Source of the DNA: Billgrantia pellis
Lineage (GTDB): Bacteria > Pseudomonadota > Gammaproteobacteria > Pseudomonadales > Halomonadaceae
Length of the DNA stretch: 64,000 nucleotides
Assembly (NCBI RefSeq): GCF_008297955.1
Contig: NZ_VTPY01000007.1
Span: 124,001 to 188,000, forward strand
Reading direction: 5' to 3'
Within the stretch, counting starts at the first letter, position 1, and every line of letters starts with the position of its first letter. Below, piece by piece: positions 7,520 through 15,398 of the stretch. The translations under genes were made by a program, and so were the position numbers. The notes under the pieces are model-generated. The model was given only the letters and a program-made list of their open reading frames with translations. It searched no databases and was not told the origin of the DNA.

Positions 7520-8042
7520 GCCGCAGGCCGACGACACCAGCGCGAACGGTCTCGACGCCATCGATCGTGCCATCGTGCTGGCCACCCAGGCCGGTTTGCC
7601 GCTGGTACCGGACCCCTGGGGCGCGGTGGGCAAACCGCTGGGCCTGGCCGGCAACGAGGTGCTGGCGCGCATGCGACGCATGCAGGCGAACGGGATGACC
7701 CGCCGCATCGCCGCAGTGCCCAACCACTACCGCCTGGGCTACGTGGCCAACGGCATGACCGTATGGGACGTGGATGATGCCCATATCGAGCGGCTGGGGC
7801 GCGAAGTGGCGGCGATACCCGGCGTGAGCCACTGCTACCGCCGTCCGCGTCACCTGCCCGAGTGGCCCTACAACCTGTTCGTGATGCTGCACGGGCGCAC
7901 GCGCGAGGAGGTCGAGCGCCAGGCCGAGGCGCTGCGCGAGCGGTTCGGTGACGCCTGCCGCGACCACCGCATCCTTTACAGCTCCCGCATTCTCAAGAAG
8001 ACCGGCCTGCGGCTAGCTCGACGGCTCGGTTCGCCGCGCTGA
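7494..8042 (+). CDS. nirH: NirH, siroheme decarboxylase subunit
   Basis: 182 residues from the ATG at 7494, with a strong AGGAGG site just upstream inside nirG (26-bp overlap). It is the longest of the four. It has an Lrp-like helix-turn-helix with MTRRIAAVPNHYRLGY and the C-terminal motif SHCYRRPRHLPEWPYNLF shared with NirL. The HYR stretch corresponds to residues implicated in siroheme decarboxylase activity in this family. It ends 26 bp before nirJ. Confidence 0.87.
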   Translation: MSVSTCPSEPQADDTSANGLDAIDRAIVLATQAGLPLVPDPWGAVGKPLGLAGNEVLARMRRMQANGMTRRIAAVPNHYRLGYVANGMTVWDVDDAHIERLGREVAAIPGVSHCYRRPRHLPEWPYNLFVMLHGRTREEVERQAEALRERFGDACRDHRILYSSRILKKTGLRLARRLGSPR

Positions 8043-8068
8043 GGCCTGCGCCGCCTGAGGAGGTTTGC

Positions 8069-9268
8069 ATGTTTCGTGTCACCCGCTACATCAAGTCGCT
8101 GCTCGAGCCCACACCGATGCCGCCAACCCACAAGCCTCCCGGCCCGGTGGTGATCTGGAACCTGATTCGGCGCTGCAACCTGACCTGCAAGCACTGCTAC
8201 ACGGTATCGGCGGACGTCGACTTCCAGGGCGAGCTTTCCACCGAGGAGGTTTTCACCGTTCTCGACGACCTCAAGCGCTTCCGCGTGCCGGCGCTGATCC
8301 TCTCCGGTGGCGAGCCGCTGATGCGCCCGGACATTTTCGAGATCTCCCGGCGGGCCAAGGAGCTCGGCATCTATACCGGGCTCTCCACCAACGGCACCCT
8401 GATCGACGAGCGCAACATTGTGCGCATCGCCGAGTGCGGCTACGACTACGTGGGCATCAGCATCGACGGCCTCGAGGCCACCCACGACGAGTTCCGCCGC
8501 CGCCAGGGGGCGTTCCGCGAGTCGATGCATGCGGTGAAGCTATGCAAGCAGCACGGCATCAAGGTGGGGCTGCGCTTCACCCTGACCCAGCAGAACTACG
8601 CGCAGCTCGACGCCATCCTGGCGCTGATCGACGAGCATGACGTCGACAAGTTCTACCTCTCGCACCTCAACTACGGTGGGCGTGGCCATCGTCATCGCAG
8701 GCAGGACGCCTGGTACCAGATGACCCGCGACGCCATGACCCGGCTATTCGACCATTGCCGGGCGGAACTCGAACGCGGCGTCGAGCGTGAATACGTCACC
8801 GGCAACAACGACGCCGATGGCCCCTTCCTGCTGAGGTGGGCGCGTGAGCACTTTCCCGACCGGGCCGAGGCGCTGGAGCGCCGCCTGGTCCACTGGGGCG
8901 GCAATGCCTCGGGCGAGCACATCGCCAACATCGACAACTTGGGCACCGTGCACCCGGATACCTTCTGGTGGGATCACGACCTCGGCAACGTGCGCCACCG
9001 GCCATTCTCCGAGATCTGGCGCGACACAGAGGATGCTCTGATGCAGGGCTTCCGCCAGCGCCCGCGCCCGCTCAAGGGGCGCTGCGCCGAGTGCCGCTAT
9101 CTGGCGATCTGCAACGGTAACACCCGGGTGAGGGCATGGAAGATGACCGGCGATCCCTGGGAGGAGGATCCCGGCTGCTACTTCAGCAATGAGGAGATCG
9201 GCGTCGCCGAGGGCCGGCAACGTCGCGTGGCAGCACCTTTCGATGCCATCCCAGGCATTGAACTCTGA
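8069..9268 (+). CDS. nirJ: NirJ, radical SAM enzyme of heme d1 synthesis
   Basis: 399 residues starting at ATG 8069 after GAGGAGG-like sequence. It has the radical-SAM cysteine motif C36-NLT-C40-KH-C43, the glycine-rich SGGEPL motif, and a C-terminal cysteine set (RCAECRYLAIC and DPGCYF) for an auxiliary iron-sulfur cluster. NirJ replaces the two propionate side chains of didecarboxysiroheme with oxo groups. Length and motifs are normal. It is followed by a 66-bp gap and then nirE. Confidence 0.95.
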   Translation: MFRVTRYIKSLLEPTPMPPTHKPPGPVVIWNLIRRCNLTCKHCYTVSADVDFQGELSTEEVFTVLDDLKRFRVPALILSGGEPLMRPDIFEISRRAKELGIYTGLSTNGTLIDERNIVRIAECGYDYVGISIDGLEATHDEFRRRQGAFRESMHAVKLCKQHGIKVGLRFTLTQQNYAQLDAILALIDEHDVDKFYLSHLNYGGRGHRHRRQDAWYQMTRDAMTRLFDHCRAELERGVEREYVTGNNDADGPFLLRWAREHFPDRAEALERRLVHWGGNASGEHIANIDNLGTVHPDTFWWDHDLGNVRHRPFSEIWRDTEDALMQGFRQRPRPLKGRCAECRYLAICNGNTRVRAWKMTGDPWEEDPGCYFSNEEIGVAEGRQRRVAAPFDAIPGIEL

Positions 9269-9334
9269 CACGACCAAGCTTCGCACAGAAACACGAATGC
9301 CAGACCGCGTTGACGCTTCGGGGAGAGGCCGACC

Positions 9335-10186
9335 ATGACCACACACCGCCATTCGCGACACCTGAGTTTCGTCCTCGACGAGGCACCGCTGGCGCCCGGC
9401 GAAGTCGCCATCGTCGGCGCCGGACCGGGCGACCCGGGCTTGCTCACACTGCGCGCGCTGTCGCTGCTACGGCAGGCCGACTGCCTGGTGTTCGACCGGC
9501 TGGTGTCCCAAGAGGTACTGGCACTGGCGCGCCCCGAGGCGAAGCGCTACTACGTGGGCAAGGCCGCGAGTCACCATTCGCTACCCCAGGAGGAGACCAA
9601 CGCCCTGCTGGTCAAGCTGGCGCGAAAGGGGCTGCGCGTGCTACGCCTCAAGGGCGGCGACCCTTACATCTTCGGCCGCGGCGGCGAGGAGACCGAGCAT
9701 TTGGTCGAGTGCGGCGTCGGCTTTCGCGTGGTGCCGGGCATCACCTCGGCCTCGGGCTGCTCCACCTACGCGGGTTTCCCGCTCACCCACCGCGACCATG
9801 CCCAGAGCGTGACCTTCGTTACCGGCCACGCCAGGGCCGACGGCGAGCTGGCGCTGGACTGGGCCGCGCTGGCGGTGCCCCATCACACCGCGGTGTTTTA
9901 CATGGGGCTAGCCAATGCCGGGTTGATCAGCCGCGAGCTGCAGCGTCACGGTCTGCCGGCGAAGCATCCGGTGGCGTTGGTGGAGCGGGGCACCACACCG
10001 GAGCAGCGCAACGTATTCACCACCCTGGGTAGCCTGGTGGCAACGATCGAGCGCGAGTCACTCAAACCACCGACCCTGATCGTGGTGGGCGAGGTGGTGC
10101 GCCTGGCCGATACCCTGGGGCCCGGCATGACGACGACGCCATGGCGCGACGTGGTGCCGATGGAAGCGAGGAGGCGGGTCGTATGA
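9335..10186 (+). CDS. nirE: NirE, uroporphyrinogen-III C-methyltransferase
   Basis: 283 residues with the SUMT signatures VGAGPGDPGLLTL (about 30-42) and LKGGDPYIFGRGGEE (about 105-119). It uses S-adenosylmethionine to convert uroporphyrinogen III to precorrin-2, the entry to the siroheme/heme d1 route. It lacks the dehydrogenase/chelatase domain of CysG, as expected for a dedicated NirE. The stop overlaps the nirN ATG (ATGA). Confidence 0.94.
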   Translation: MTTHRHSRHLSFVLDEAPLAPGEVAIVGAGPGDPGLLTLRALSLLRQADCLVFDRLVSQEVLALARPEAKRYYVGKAASHHSLPQEETNALLVKLARKGLRVLRLKGGDPYIFGRGGEETEHLVECGVGFRVVPGITSASGCSTYAGFPLTHRDHAQSVTFVTGHARADGELALDWAALAVPHHTAVFYMGLANAGLISRELQRHGLPAKHPVALVERGTTPEQRNVFTTLGSLVATIERESLKPPTLIVVGEVVRLADTLGPGMTTTPWRDVVPMEARRRVV

Positions 10187-11712
10187 GGGGCGTCCTGCCG
10201 CTGTTCGGCGTCATGCTGGGCCTGGCATTCTCGGCTGCATCGATGGCGCAGGCCGATGCGCCCGACGCCAACATGCTCTACAACCACCACTGCGCCATCT
10301 GCCACGGCGCCAGCCGCCTAGGCGGCATTGGCCCCGCGCTGCTGCCCGACAACCTCTCGCGACTCAAGCGCACCGAGGCCGTCGAGGTGATCCGCGACGG
10401 TCGCATCGCCACCCAGATGCCCGCCTACGATGAATTGTTGGACGAGTCCGAGATCGCCGCCCTGGCTGAATGGATCTTCGAGACCCCGGAGGTGGAGCCA
10501 AGCTGGACCGACGAGGATATCCTGGCCAGCCACGTGGTGACTTACCCCGACGGCATCCTGCCCGACGAGCCGGTGTTCCAGGTCGAGGATCTCAAGAACC
10601 TGTTCGTCGTGGTGGAGATCGGTGATCACCACGTCAGCCTGCTCGACGGTGATCGCTTCGAGCGTATCGCCCGTTTCCCCAGTCGCTATGCGCTGCACGG
10701 CGGGCCCAAGTACTCGCCCGACGGCCGCTACGTCTACTTCGGCTCCCGCGATGGCTGGGTGACCAAGTACGACATCTACCACCTCGAGGTCACCGCCGAG
10801 GTGCGCGCCGGCATCAACATGCGCAACATCGCCGTCTCTGCCGACGGACGCTATGTGCTGGCCGGCAACTACCTGCCTCACACCCTGGTGCTGCTCGACG
10901 CGCGCAACCTCGAGCTGATCGCCCGCATCCCGGTGGAAGGGCTCGACGGCGACACCTCGCGGGTCAGCGCCGTCTACGCCGCACCGCCGCGCAACAGCTT
11001 CGTCGTGGCGCTCAAGGATATTCCCGAGGTGTGGGAGATCCGCTGGCCGAAAGAGCGTGCCGCCGGCGACGAGACGCTGGTCGGCGACTTCTCCCTGCAT
11101 CGCATGGCGGTGCCGGATTATCTCGACGATTTCTTCTTCGACCCCGAGTACCGCTACCTGGTGGGGGCGGCGCGTGGCGGCCGGGGTGGACAGGTGTTCG
11201 ACCTGGATAGCGAAGCGAAGGTCGCCGAGCTGCCGCTGGAGGGCATGCCGCACCTGGGGGCCGGTATCACCTGGGAGCTCGACGGGCGCCGGGTGATGGC
11301 GATCCCGCACATCGACCGCGGCCAGGTCTCGGTGTTCGACATGAGCGACTGGACGCTGCTCACCCAGATCGAGACCGACGGTCCCGGCTTCTTCATGCGC
11401 AGCCACGAAAACTCGCCCTACGCCTGGGTCGACGTCTTCTTCGGTCCCCATCACGATCGCATCCACGTGATCGACAAGCAGAGCCTGGAGATCGTCGAGA
11501 CGCTGATTCCCGAGCCGGGCAAGACCGCCGCCCACGTGGAGTTCGATCGCCGCGGCGAGACCCTGCTGCTGAGCATCTGGGATGACGACGGCTACTTGCT
11601 GTGGCTCGACGCCAATACCCTGGAGGAGCTGGGGCGCATGCCGATGAACAAGCCGTCGGGCAAGTACAACGTGTGGAACAAGACCCAATATGAAGAGGGT
11701 ACCAGTCACTAG
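10183..11712 (+). CDS. nirN: NirN, dihydro-heme d1 dehydrogenase (cytochrome c / d1 propeller)
   Basis: 509 residues from the ATG at 10183. A signal peptide (to about residue 23) is followed by a cytochrome c domain with C37-AI-C40-H41 and a likely Met ligand in TQMPAY, then an eight-bladed d1-type propeller from about residue 110. LHGGPKYSPDGRYVYFGSRD and the overall length match NirN rather than the nitrite reductase NirS. NirN oxidises dihydro-heme d1 to mature heme d1 in the periplasm. It closes the nirDLGHJEN operon. No nirS is found in the window. Confidence 0.9.
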   Translation: MRGVLPLFGVMLGLAFSAASMAQADAPDANMLYNHHCAICHGASRLGGIGPALLPDNLSRLKRTEAVEVIRDGRIATQMPAYDELLDESEIAALAEWIFETPEVEPSWTDEDILASHVVTYPDGILPDEPVFQVEDLKNLFVVVEIGDHHVSLLDGDRFERIARFPSRYALHGGPKYSPDGRYVYFGSRDGWVTKYDIYHLEVTAEVRAGINMRNIAVSADGRYVLAGNYLPHTLVLLDARNLELIARIPVEGLDGDTSRVSAVYAAPPRNSFVVALKDIPEVWEIRWPKERAAGDETLVGDFSLHRMAVPDYLDDFFFDPEYRYLVGAARGGRGGQVFDLDSEAKVAELPLEGMPHLGAGITWELDGRRVMAIPHIDRGQVSVFDMSDWTLLTQIETDGPGFFMRSHENSPYAWVDVFFGPHHDRIHVIDKQSLEIVETLIPEPGKTAAHVEFDRRGETLLLSIWDDDGYLLWLDANTLEELGRMPMNKPSGKYNVWNKTQYEEGTSH

Positions 11713-11813
11713 GAAATCGCGGCGCAAAGGTGGCACGGCGAGTCGCTGCGCCATCGCCGCCATCCTTGGCGGCTCTGCTTCGTGTCGCGACGAATTCGGC
11801 ACAGCGCTGAAGC

Positions 11814-12290
11814 TCAGGCCGCCAGCTCTTCGATGATGCGCTGCGCCGCCCGGTACTGCTTGCGGAAGCGCTCGAGCAGGGTGCGCATCTCCAAGGTGCA
11901 GCAGATCGCCAGCTGACTTTCGTAGAAGTGCAGCGATAGGCTGGTATCGGCGTGGGCTCGGGCCAGCAGGACACGGGCGGTATCGTCATCGCAGACGAAG
12001 ACCTGTTCGCGAAAAGCGTCACGAGGAGCGCCCGAACGCTGCGGTTCATGCTCCCAGGCATCGACGAAGGCCTGCATGCGCTCGGCCAGGCGATGGAGTT
12101 CGAGCAGGCGCTGCTCGCTCTCGATGCCGAACAGCGCCATGACCATACTGATATCCTGCCGGCTCGGCAGGAAGCTCAGTGCAAGACTGCGATGACGTCG
12201 AAGTTCGCGATACTCATGATGACAAACCTGCGCGAGCTGCCCTTGGGGCAAGGGATCGTGCGTGGCCAGTGCAATCGAAAAAGCGGACAT
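11814..12290 (-). CDS. Unknown helical protein with a Dnr-type box upstream
   Basis: 158 residues from the ATG at 12290, which follows GGAGG at 7 nt. Not recognised. It looks all-helical, probably a bundle of four or five helices without membrane segments, and has His/Glu/Tyr-rich stretches (CHHEYRELRRHR, LHRLAERMQAF, SLHFYESQLAICC) that could be metal ligands in a ferritin- or hemerythrin-like bundle; this is a guess from pattern. It lies between nirN and nnrS on the opposite strand, and TTGAC-GTTT-GCCAA, a Dnr-like site, is 84 bp upstream of its start. Membership in the denitrification regulon is therefore likely, function unknown. Confidence 0.7.
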   Translation of the reverse strand: MSAFSIALATHDPLPQGQLAQVCHHEYRELRRHRSLALSFLPSRQDISMVMALFGIESEQRLLELHRLAERMQAFVDAWEHEPQRSGAPRDAFREQVFVCDDDTARVLLARAHADTSLSLHFYESQLAICCTLEMRTLLERFRKQYRAAQRIIEELAA

Positions 12291-12367
12291 GGTGTGCCTC
12301 CCTGGCGGAGTGGTGCCGCGCCGCGGCACCGGCGAGTGCGTTAAGTCGTGTTTTGGGCGTATTGTCA

Positions 12368-12381
12368 TTGACGTTTGCCAA
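12368..12381 (-). promoter_or_regulatory. Dnr-type box upstream of the unknown 158-residue gene
   Basis: TTGAC-GTTT-GCCAA has one mismatch to TTGAC-N4-GTCAA. With the box near -41, transcription would start near 12333, and TTAAC-like sequence on the minus strand around 12341-12346 could serve as the -10. Confidence 0.5.
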
Positions 12382-12488
12382 GCGGGCCCGCCGCTCCGAC
12401 CTGGCTTCATGTCGAGGACCGGTGCGGCGGCCGTGCTTTATGCTGAAGACGATAGGTTGCAGCCGCGCGTCGCTCGTATTGCAGCTTC

Positions 12489-12502
12489 TTGATGCTTGTC
12501 AT
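12489..12502 (+). promoter_or_regulatory. Anr/Dnr-type box upstream of nnrS
   Basis: TTGAT-GCTT-GTCAT matches the consensus at nine of ten positions if the known A/G variant is allowed. It is centred about 70 bp before the nnrS start, consistent with a class II site and a short leader. Confidence 0.55.
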
Positions 12503-12565
12503 GATTCTTGTGCGCCATGCGTCGCACAATGCGCTTGTCCTAGCGTTCAAGTCGGATTTATCGCC

Positions 12566-13768
12566 ATGAAACCTCCGCTCTTCGTTACCCGCCTGAATCG
12601 CCTCCCCATGACGCGCCTGGCCTTTCGTCCCTTCTTCCTGCTCGCGTCGCTGTTCAGCGTGCTGGCCATGGGAGTGTGGTTCGCCTTCTGGCACGGCGAC
12701 ATTCTGTTGCGCCCCCGGGGTGGGCTGATCTGGTGGCACCAGCACGAGATGCTGTTCGGCTTCGGTGCCGCCGTGGTGGTGGGTTTCCTGCTGACCGCGG
12801 TGCAGAACTGGGCCGGACGGCGCAGCTTGCACGGCGCGCCATTAATCGTTCTGGTGGGGCTGTGGCTGGCGGCGCGGGTGCTGCTGGCGTTTCCAGCGGG
12901 GCTGCCGAGCTGGGTCCCGGCCGCGGTCGATGTGGCCTTCCTGCCGCTGGCGGCGTTGGCCATGGCCCGCCTGGTCATCGCCGCCAAGCTGTGGCGCAAC
13001 CTGATGTTCGTGCCGGTGTTGCTGCTGCTGGCCATGGCCAACCTGGCCATGCATCTCGGCGCCGCTCAGGGCAGGACAGAGCTGATCCGCCAGGGAGCCT
13101 ACCTCGGGATACTGCTGATCGCCGTGCTGATGGTGCTCCTCGGCGGCCGGGTGATTCCCTTCTTCACCTCGCGCAAGCTGGGGCGGCCGCAGCCGGCGCC
13201 GATCCCGCTGCTCGAGAAGCTGACCCTGGGCTCGGTCCTGGCGGTGGTGTTGCTGCAGCTCGCTGTGCTGCTCGGCGTGGCGGTGCCCGCTGTGCTGATG
13301 GCCGCGATGATGCTGGTGGCAGCAATCGCCAGCCTCGTGCGCCTGGCGCGCTGGGAGGGCCACCGCACGCTGCACGAACCGCTGCTGTGGGGGCTGCATC
13401 TCAGCTATGCCTTCGTTCCGGTGGGCCTGGCGATGTGGGCGATGGCGCTGCTCGGGGCTTTTCGCGTCGAACTCGCCGTGCATGCACTGGCCATTGGCGG
13501 CATCGGGGCAATGATGCTGGCAATGATGGCGCGGGTCTCGCTGGGCCATACCGGGCGTCAGATCCGCACCCTGCCGGGGATCGGCGTCGGCCTGGCGCTG
13601 ATGTTCGCCGCCGCCCTGCTGCGCTCGCCGGTGCTGGCGGTCTTCCCGCAGATCACCCACTGGACCTATAACCTGAGTATCCTGTTCTGGTGTGGCGCTT
13701 ACCTGATCTTCCTGTTCCACTATACGCGGCCGCTGTTGAGTGCCCGCGTCGACGGACAGGACGGCTAG
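12566..13768 (+). CDS. nnrS: NnrS, membrane heme/copper protein of the NO response
   Basis: 400 residues from the ATG at 12566. The longer open frame upstream overlaps the divergent gene's promoter and is not credible. It has about twelve membrane helices and family hallmarks including FRPFFLLASLFS, WWHQHEMLFGFG (His ligands in a helix) and GGRVIPFFT. NnrS is an inner-membrane protein, made in response to NO in many denitrifiers, that relieves NO stress, apparently by limiting formation of iron-NO complexes. An Anr/Dnr-type box lies upstream. It heads a probable unit with the SirB2-like gene. Confidence 0.93.
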   Translation: MKPPLFVTRLNRLPMTRLAFRPFFLLASLFSVLAMGVWFAFWHGDILLRPRGGLIWWHQHEMLFGFGAAVVVGFLLTAVQNWAGRRSLHGAPLIVLVGLWLAARVLLAFPAGLPSWVPAAVDVAFLPLAALAMARLVIAAKLWRNLMFVPVLLLLAMANLAMHLGAAQGRTELIRQGAYLGILLIAVLMVLLGGRVIPFFTSRKLGRPQPAPIPLLEKLTLGSVLAVVLLQLAVLLGVAVPAVLMAAMMLVAAIASLVRLARWEGHRTLHEPLLWGLHLSYAFVPVGLAMWAMALLGAFRVELAVHALAIGGIGAMMLAMMARVSLGHTGRQIRTLPGIGVGLALMFAAALLRSPVLAVFPQITHWTYNLSILFWCGAYLIFLFHYTRPLLSARVDGQDG

Positions 13769-13828
13769 CGCCGTACAAGACCGGCTGGCCCGCTTTCTCG
13801 CCCAACGGTAAGGAGGCGGGCCGGCGCC

Positions 13829-14242
13829 ATGGAACCGGAGCATCGGATGATCGAACACTACCTGCTGATCAAGCACCTGCACATGACCACGGCGGTGCTG
13901 AGCCTGACCCTCTTCGTCATGCGCGCCTGGTGGTCGGTACGCGAGGCGCCGATCCTGCAGCGGCGGTGGGTGAGGATCGTGCCCCACGTCAACGATACTC
14001 TGCTGCTGCTGCTGGGTATCACGTTGATGGTCACACTCTCGATGTGGCCGCACCAGCACCCGTGGCTCGCCGCCAAGCTGCTGGCGCTGCTGGGCTACAT
14101 CCTGCTGGGAACCCGGGCGATCAAGCATGGACGCAGCATCAAGGCTCGCGGCGTCGCCGCGGTCGCGGCGATACTCACCTTTGCTTACATATTCGGCACG
14201 GCGCTGAGCAAGGATCCGCTGTGGTTCGCAGCCTGGCAGTGA
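13829..14242 (+). CDS. SirB2-family small membrane protein
   Basis: 137 residues, four membrane helices, matching the SirB2 family (KHLHMTTAVLSLTLFVMR near the start). An AGGAGG lies 12 nt before the ATG at 13829; a second ATG at 13847 is possible. SirB2 proteins are uncharacterised membrane proteins frequently found beside nnrS and heme-copper oxidase/NO reductase genes, so a role in heme-copper enzyme assembly or NO tolerance is a reasonable guess. It follows nnrS by 60 bp on the same strand. Confidence 0.8.
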   Translation: MEPEHRMIEHYLLIKHLHMTTAVLSLTLFVMRAWWSVREAPILQRRWVRIVPHVNDTLLLLLGITLMVTLSMWPHQHPWLAAKLLALLGYILLGTRAIKHGRSIKARGVAAVAAILTFAYIFGTALSKDPLWFAAWQ

Positions 14243-14316
14243 CGCTGGCTACCATGGGGTGTCGCTCTATACTGGATAGCCGCAACGTGTCGAACGTCAG
14301 GAACGAGGAGTCTCGC

Positions 14317-14640
14317 ATGGCCAACCAAGACCTTCCCTCCGGCGCCGGCAAGGTGGCCGACGACTATCCCGAGGTGTGGCGCGCCTATGCCGCACTGGGC
14401 AAGGCATGCGCCGAAGCGGGACCGTTGGATGCCCGCACGCGGCGCCTGGTCAAGCTCGCGCTGGCCGTGGGTGGCGGCTCCGAGGGAGCCGTGCATTCGC
14501 ACATGCGTCGAGCGCTCGACGAGGGGATCGAGCCCGAGGCGCTCAAGCAGGTGGCCATGCTGGCGATTCCCACCCTGGGACTGCCGGCCGGGGTGGCGGC
14601 GCTGACCTGGATCGCGGACATCACCGACGCCAGAAGATAA
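14317..14640 (+). CDS. Carboxymuconolactone decarboxylase / AhpD-like protein
   Basis: 107 residues from the ATG at 14317 (GAGGAG upstream). It is an all-helical CMD-family domain with RRLVKLALAVGGGSEGAVHSHMRRALDEG and the usual VAMLAIPTLGLPAG helix. The CxxC redox pair of true AhpD proteins is absent here: the site reads GAVHSHMRRA, with histidines in place of the cysteines. A simple peroxidase-reductase role is therefore unlikely and the function is open. It stands 74 bp downstream of the SirB2-like gene and 260 bp before norC. Confidence 0.8.
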   Translation: MANQDLPSGAGKVADDYPEVWRAYAALGKACAEAGPLDARTRRLVKLALAVGGGSEGAVHSHMRRALDEGIEPEALKQVAMLAIPTLGLPAGVAALTWIADITDARR

Positions 14641-14763
14641 ACGACTGCGCGGGCGAAGGGCGTTGCACCCTTTCTGCATTCCGCCTCGACCCGCCGTGCG
14701 ACATTCCGACACAGGGCTGTCGAGCCCGCTATATCCGCCGTTTTCCCTCTCTTCGCCCGCGTG

Positions 14764-14777
14764 TTGATCGGCGTCAA
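14764..14777 (+). promoter_or_regulatory. Dnr/Anr-type box of the norCB promoter
   Basis: TTGAT-CGGC-GTCAA fits TTGA(T/C)-N4-(A/G)TCAA at every position. With its centre at -41.5, transcription would begin at about 14812, and TAACCT at 14801-14806 is in the right place for the -10 element. Confidence 0.75.
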
Positions 14778-14807
14778 TGTCTGGCTCCGCTCGGAGCTGC
14801 TAACCTA

Positions 14808-14830
14808 AACATGCATCAAATATGCATCTT
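14808..14830 (+). promoter_or_regulatory. NsrR-like NO-responsive operator overlapping the norC start site
   Basis: The 23-bp dyad has two ATGCAT cores with a 5-bp gap and a CTT end, fitting the 11-1-11 NsrR pattern (AAGATGCATTT and its mirror) at about 18 of 22 positions. It overlaps the predicted transcription start set by the Dnr-type box, so a repressor here would block initiation until NO removes it. No nsrR gene is in the window. Assignment is by motif only. Confidence 0.6.
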
Positions 14831-14900
14831 TAAGGGGTGGGACGCGCCGACCTCGGCCGCAGGTCCCGTAGGCAAGCCAAACTAGCAAGGGGGGATGGCC

Positions 14901-15353
14901 ATGACCGAAGGCCTCACCAAGGCGGCGGCGCGCAACATTTTCTATGGCGGTTCGCTGTTCTTCTTCCTGTTGTTTACCGCACTGACGGCACACAGCCACT
15001 GGTACATGGTGAACAAATCCACCGACAAGGCGGGACTCACCGAATCCGTCGAGCTGGGCAAGCATGTGTGGGAGAAGAACATGTGCATCAACTGCCACAG
15101 CATCATGGGCGAAGGCGCCTATTTCGCTCCCGAATTGGCCAACGTCTGGGAGCGTTATGGTGGCCATAGCAATCCGGAGGGCGCGCGCATGGCGCTGACC
15201 GCCTGGATGCGCGCCCAGCCGACCGGCGCGCCGGGGCGTCGCCAAATGCCGTATTTCGATCTTAGCGACGAGGAGATGACCGCGCTGATCGATTTCCTCG
15301 AGTGGACCGACTCCATCGACGACCAGAACTGGCCCCCGCACCCCGCCGGCTAA
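14901..15353 (+). CDS. norC: NorC, cytochrome c subunit of nitric oxide reductase
   Basis: 150 residues from the ATG at 14901; AAGGGGG ends 6 nt upstream, which favours it over the ATG at 14895. One N-terminal membrane helix (IFYGGSLFFFLLFTALTA) anchors a periplasmic cytochrome c domain with C-INCH (MCINCHSIMGEGAYFAP) and a Met ligand in RRQMPYF. NorC carries electrons into NorB for 2 NO to N2O. The upstream region combines a Dnr-type activator box and an NsrR-like operator. norB follows after 45 bp. Confidence 0.97.
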   Translation: MTEGLTKAAARNIFYGGSLFFFLLFTALTAHSHWYMVNKSTDKAGLTESVELGKHVWEKNMCINCHSIMGEGAYFAPELANVWERYGGHSNPEGARMALTAWMRAQPTGAPGRRQMPYFDLSDEEMTALIDFLEWTDSIDDQNWPPHPAG

Positions 15354-15398
15354 TGCCGTGCGAGGTGAACCCGGGATGAGGCAAGGAGAACGATACCG

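Noticed and set aside
10183..11712. Reading the c/d1 protein as the nitrite reductase NirS
   Set aside because: Its length, the LHGGPKYSPDGRYVYFGS stretch and its place after nirE fit NirN; the characteristic NirS N-terminal arm and d1-pocket segments are not seen.
12179..12565. N-terminal extension of NnrS by about 129 residues
   Set aside because: It overlaps the divergent promoter region with two Dnr-type boxes and has no resemblance to NnrS; the ATG at 12566 gives the family's normal N-terminus.
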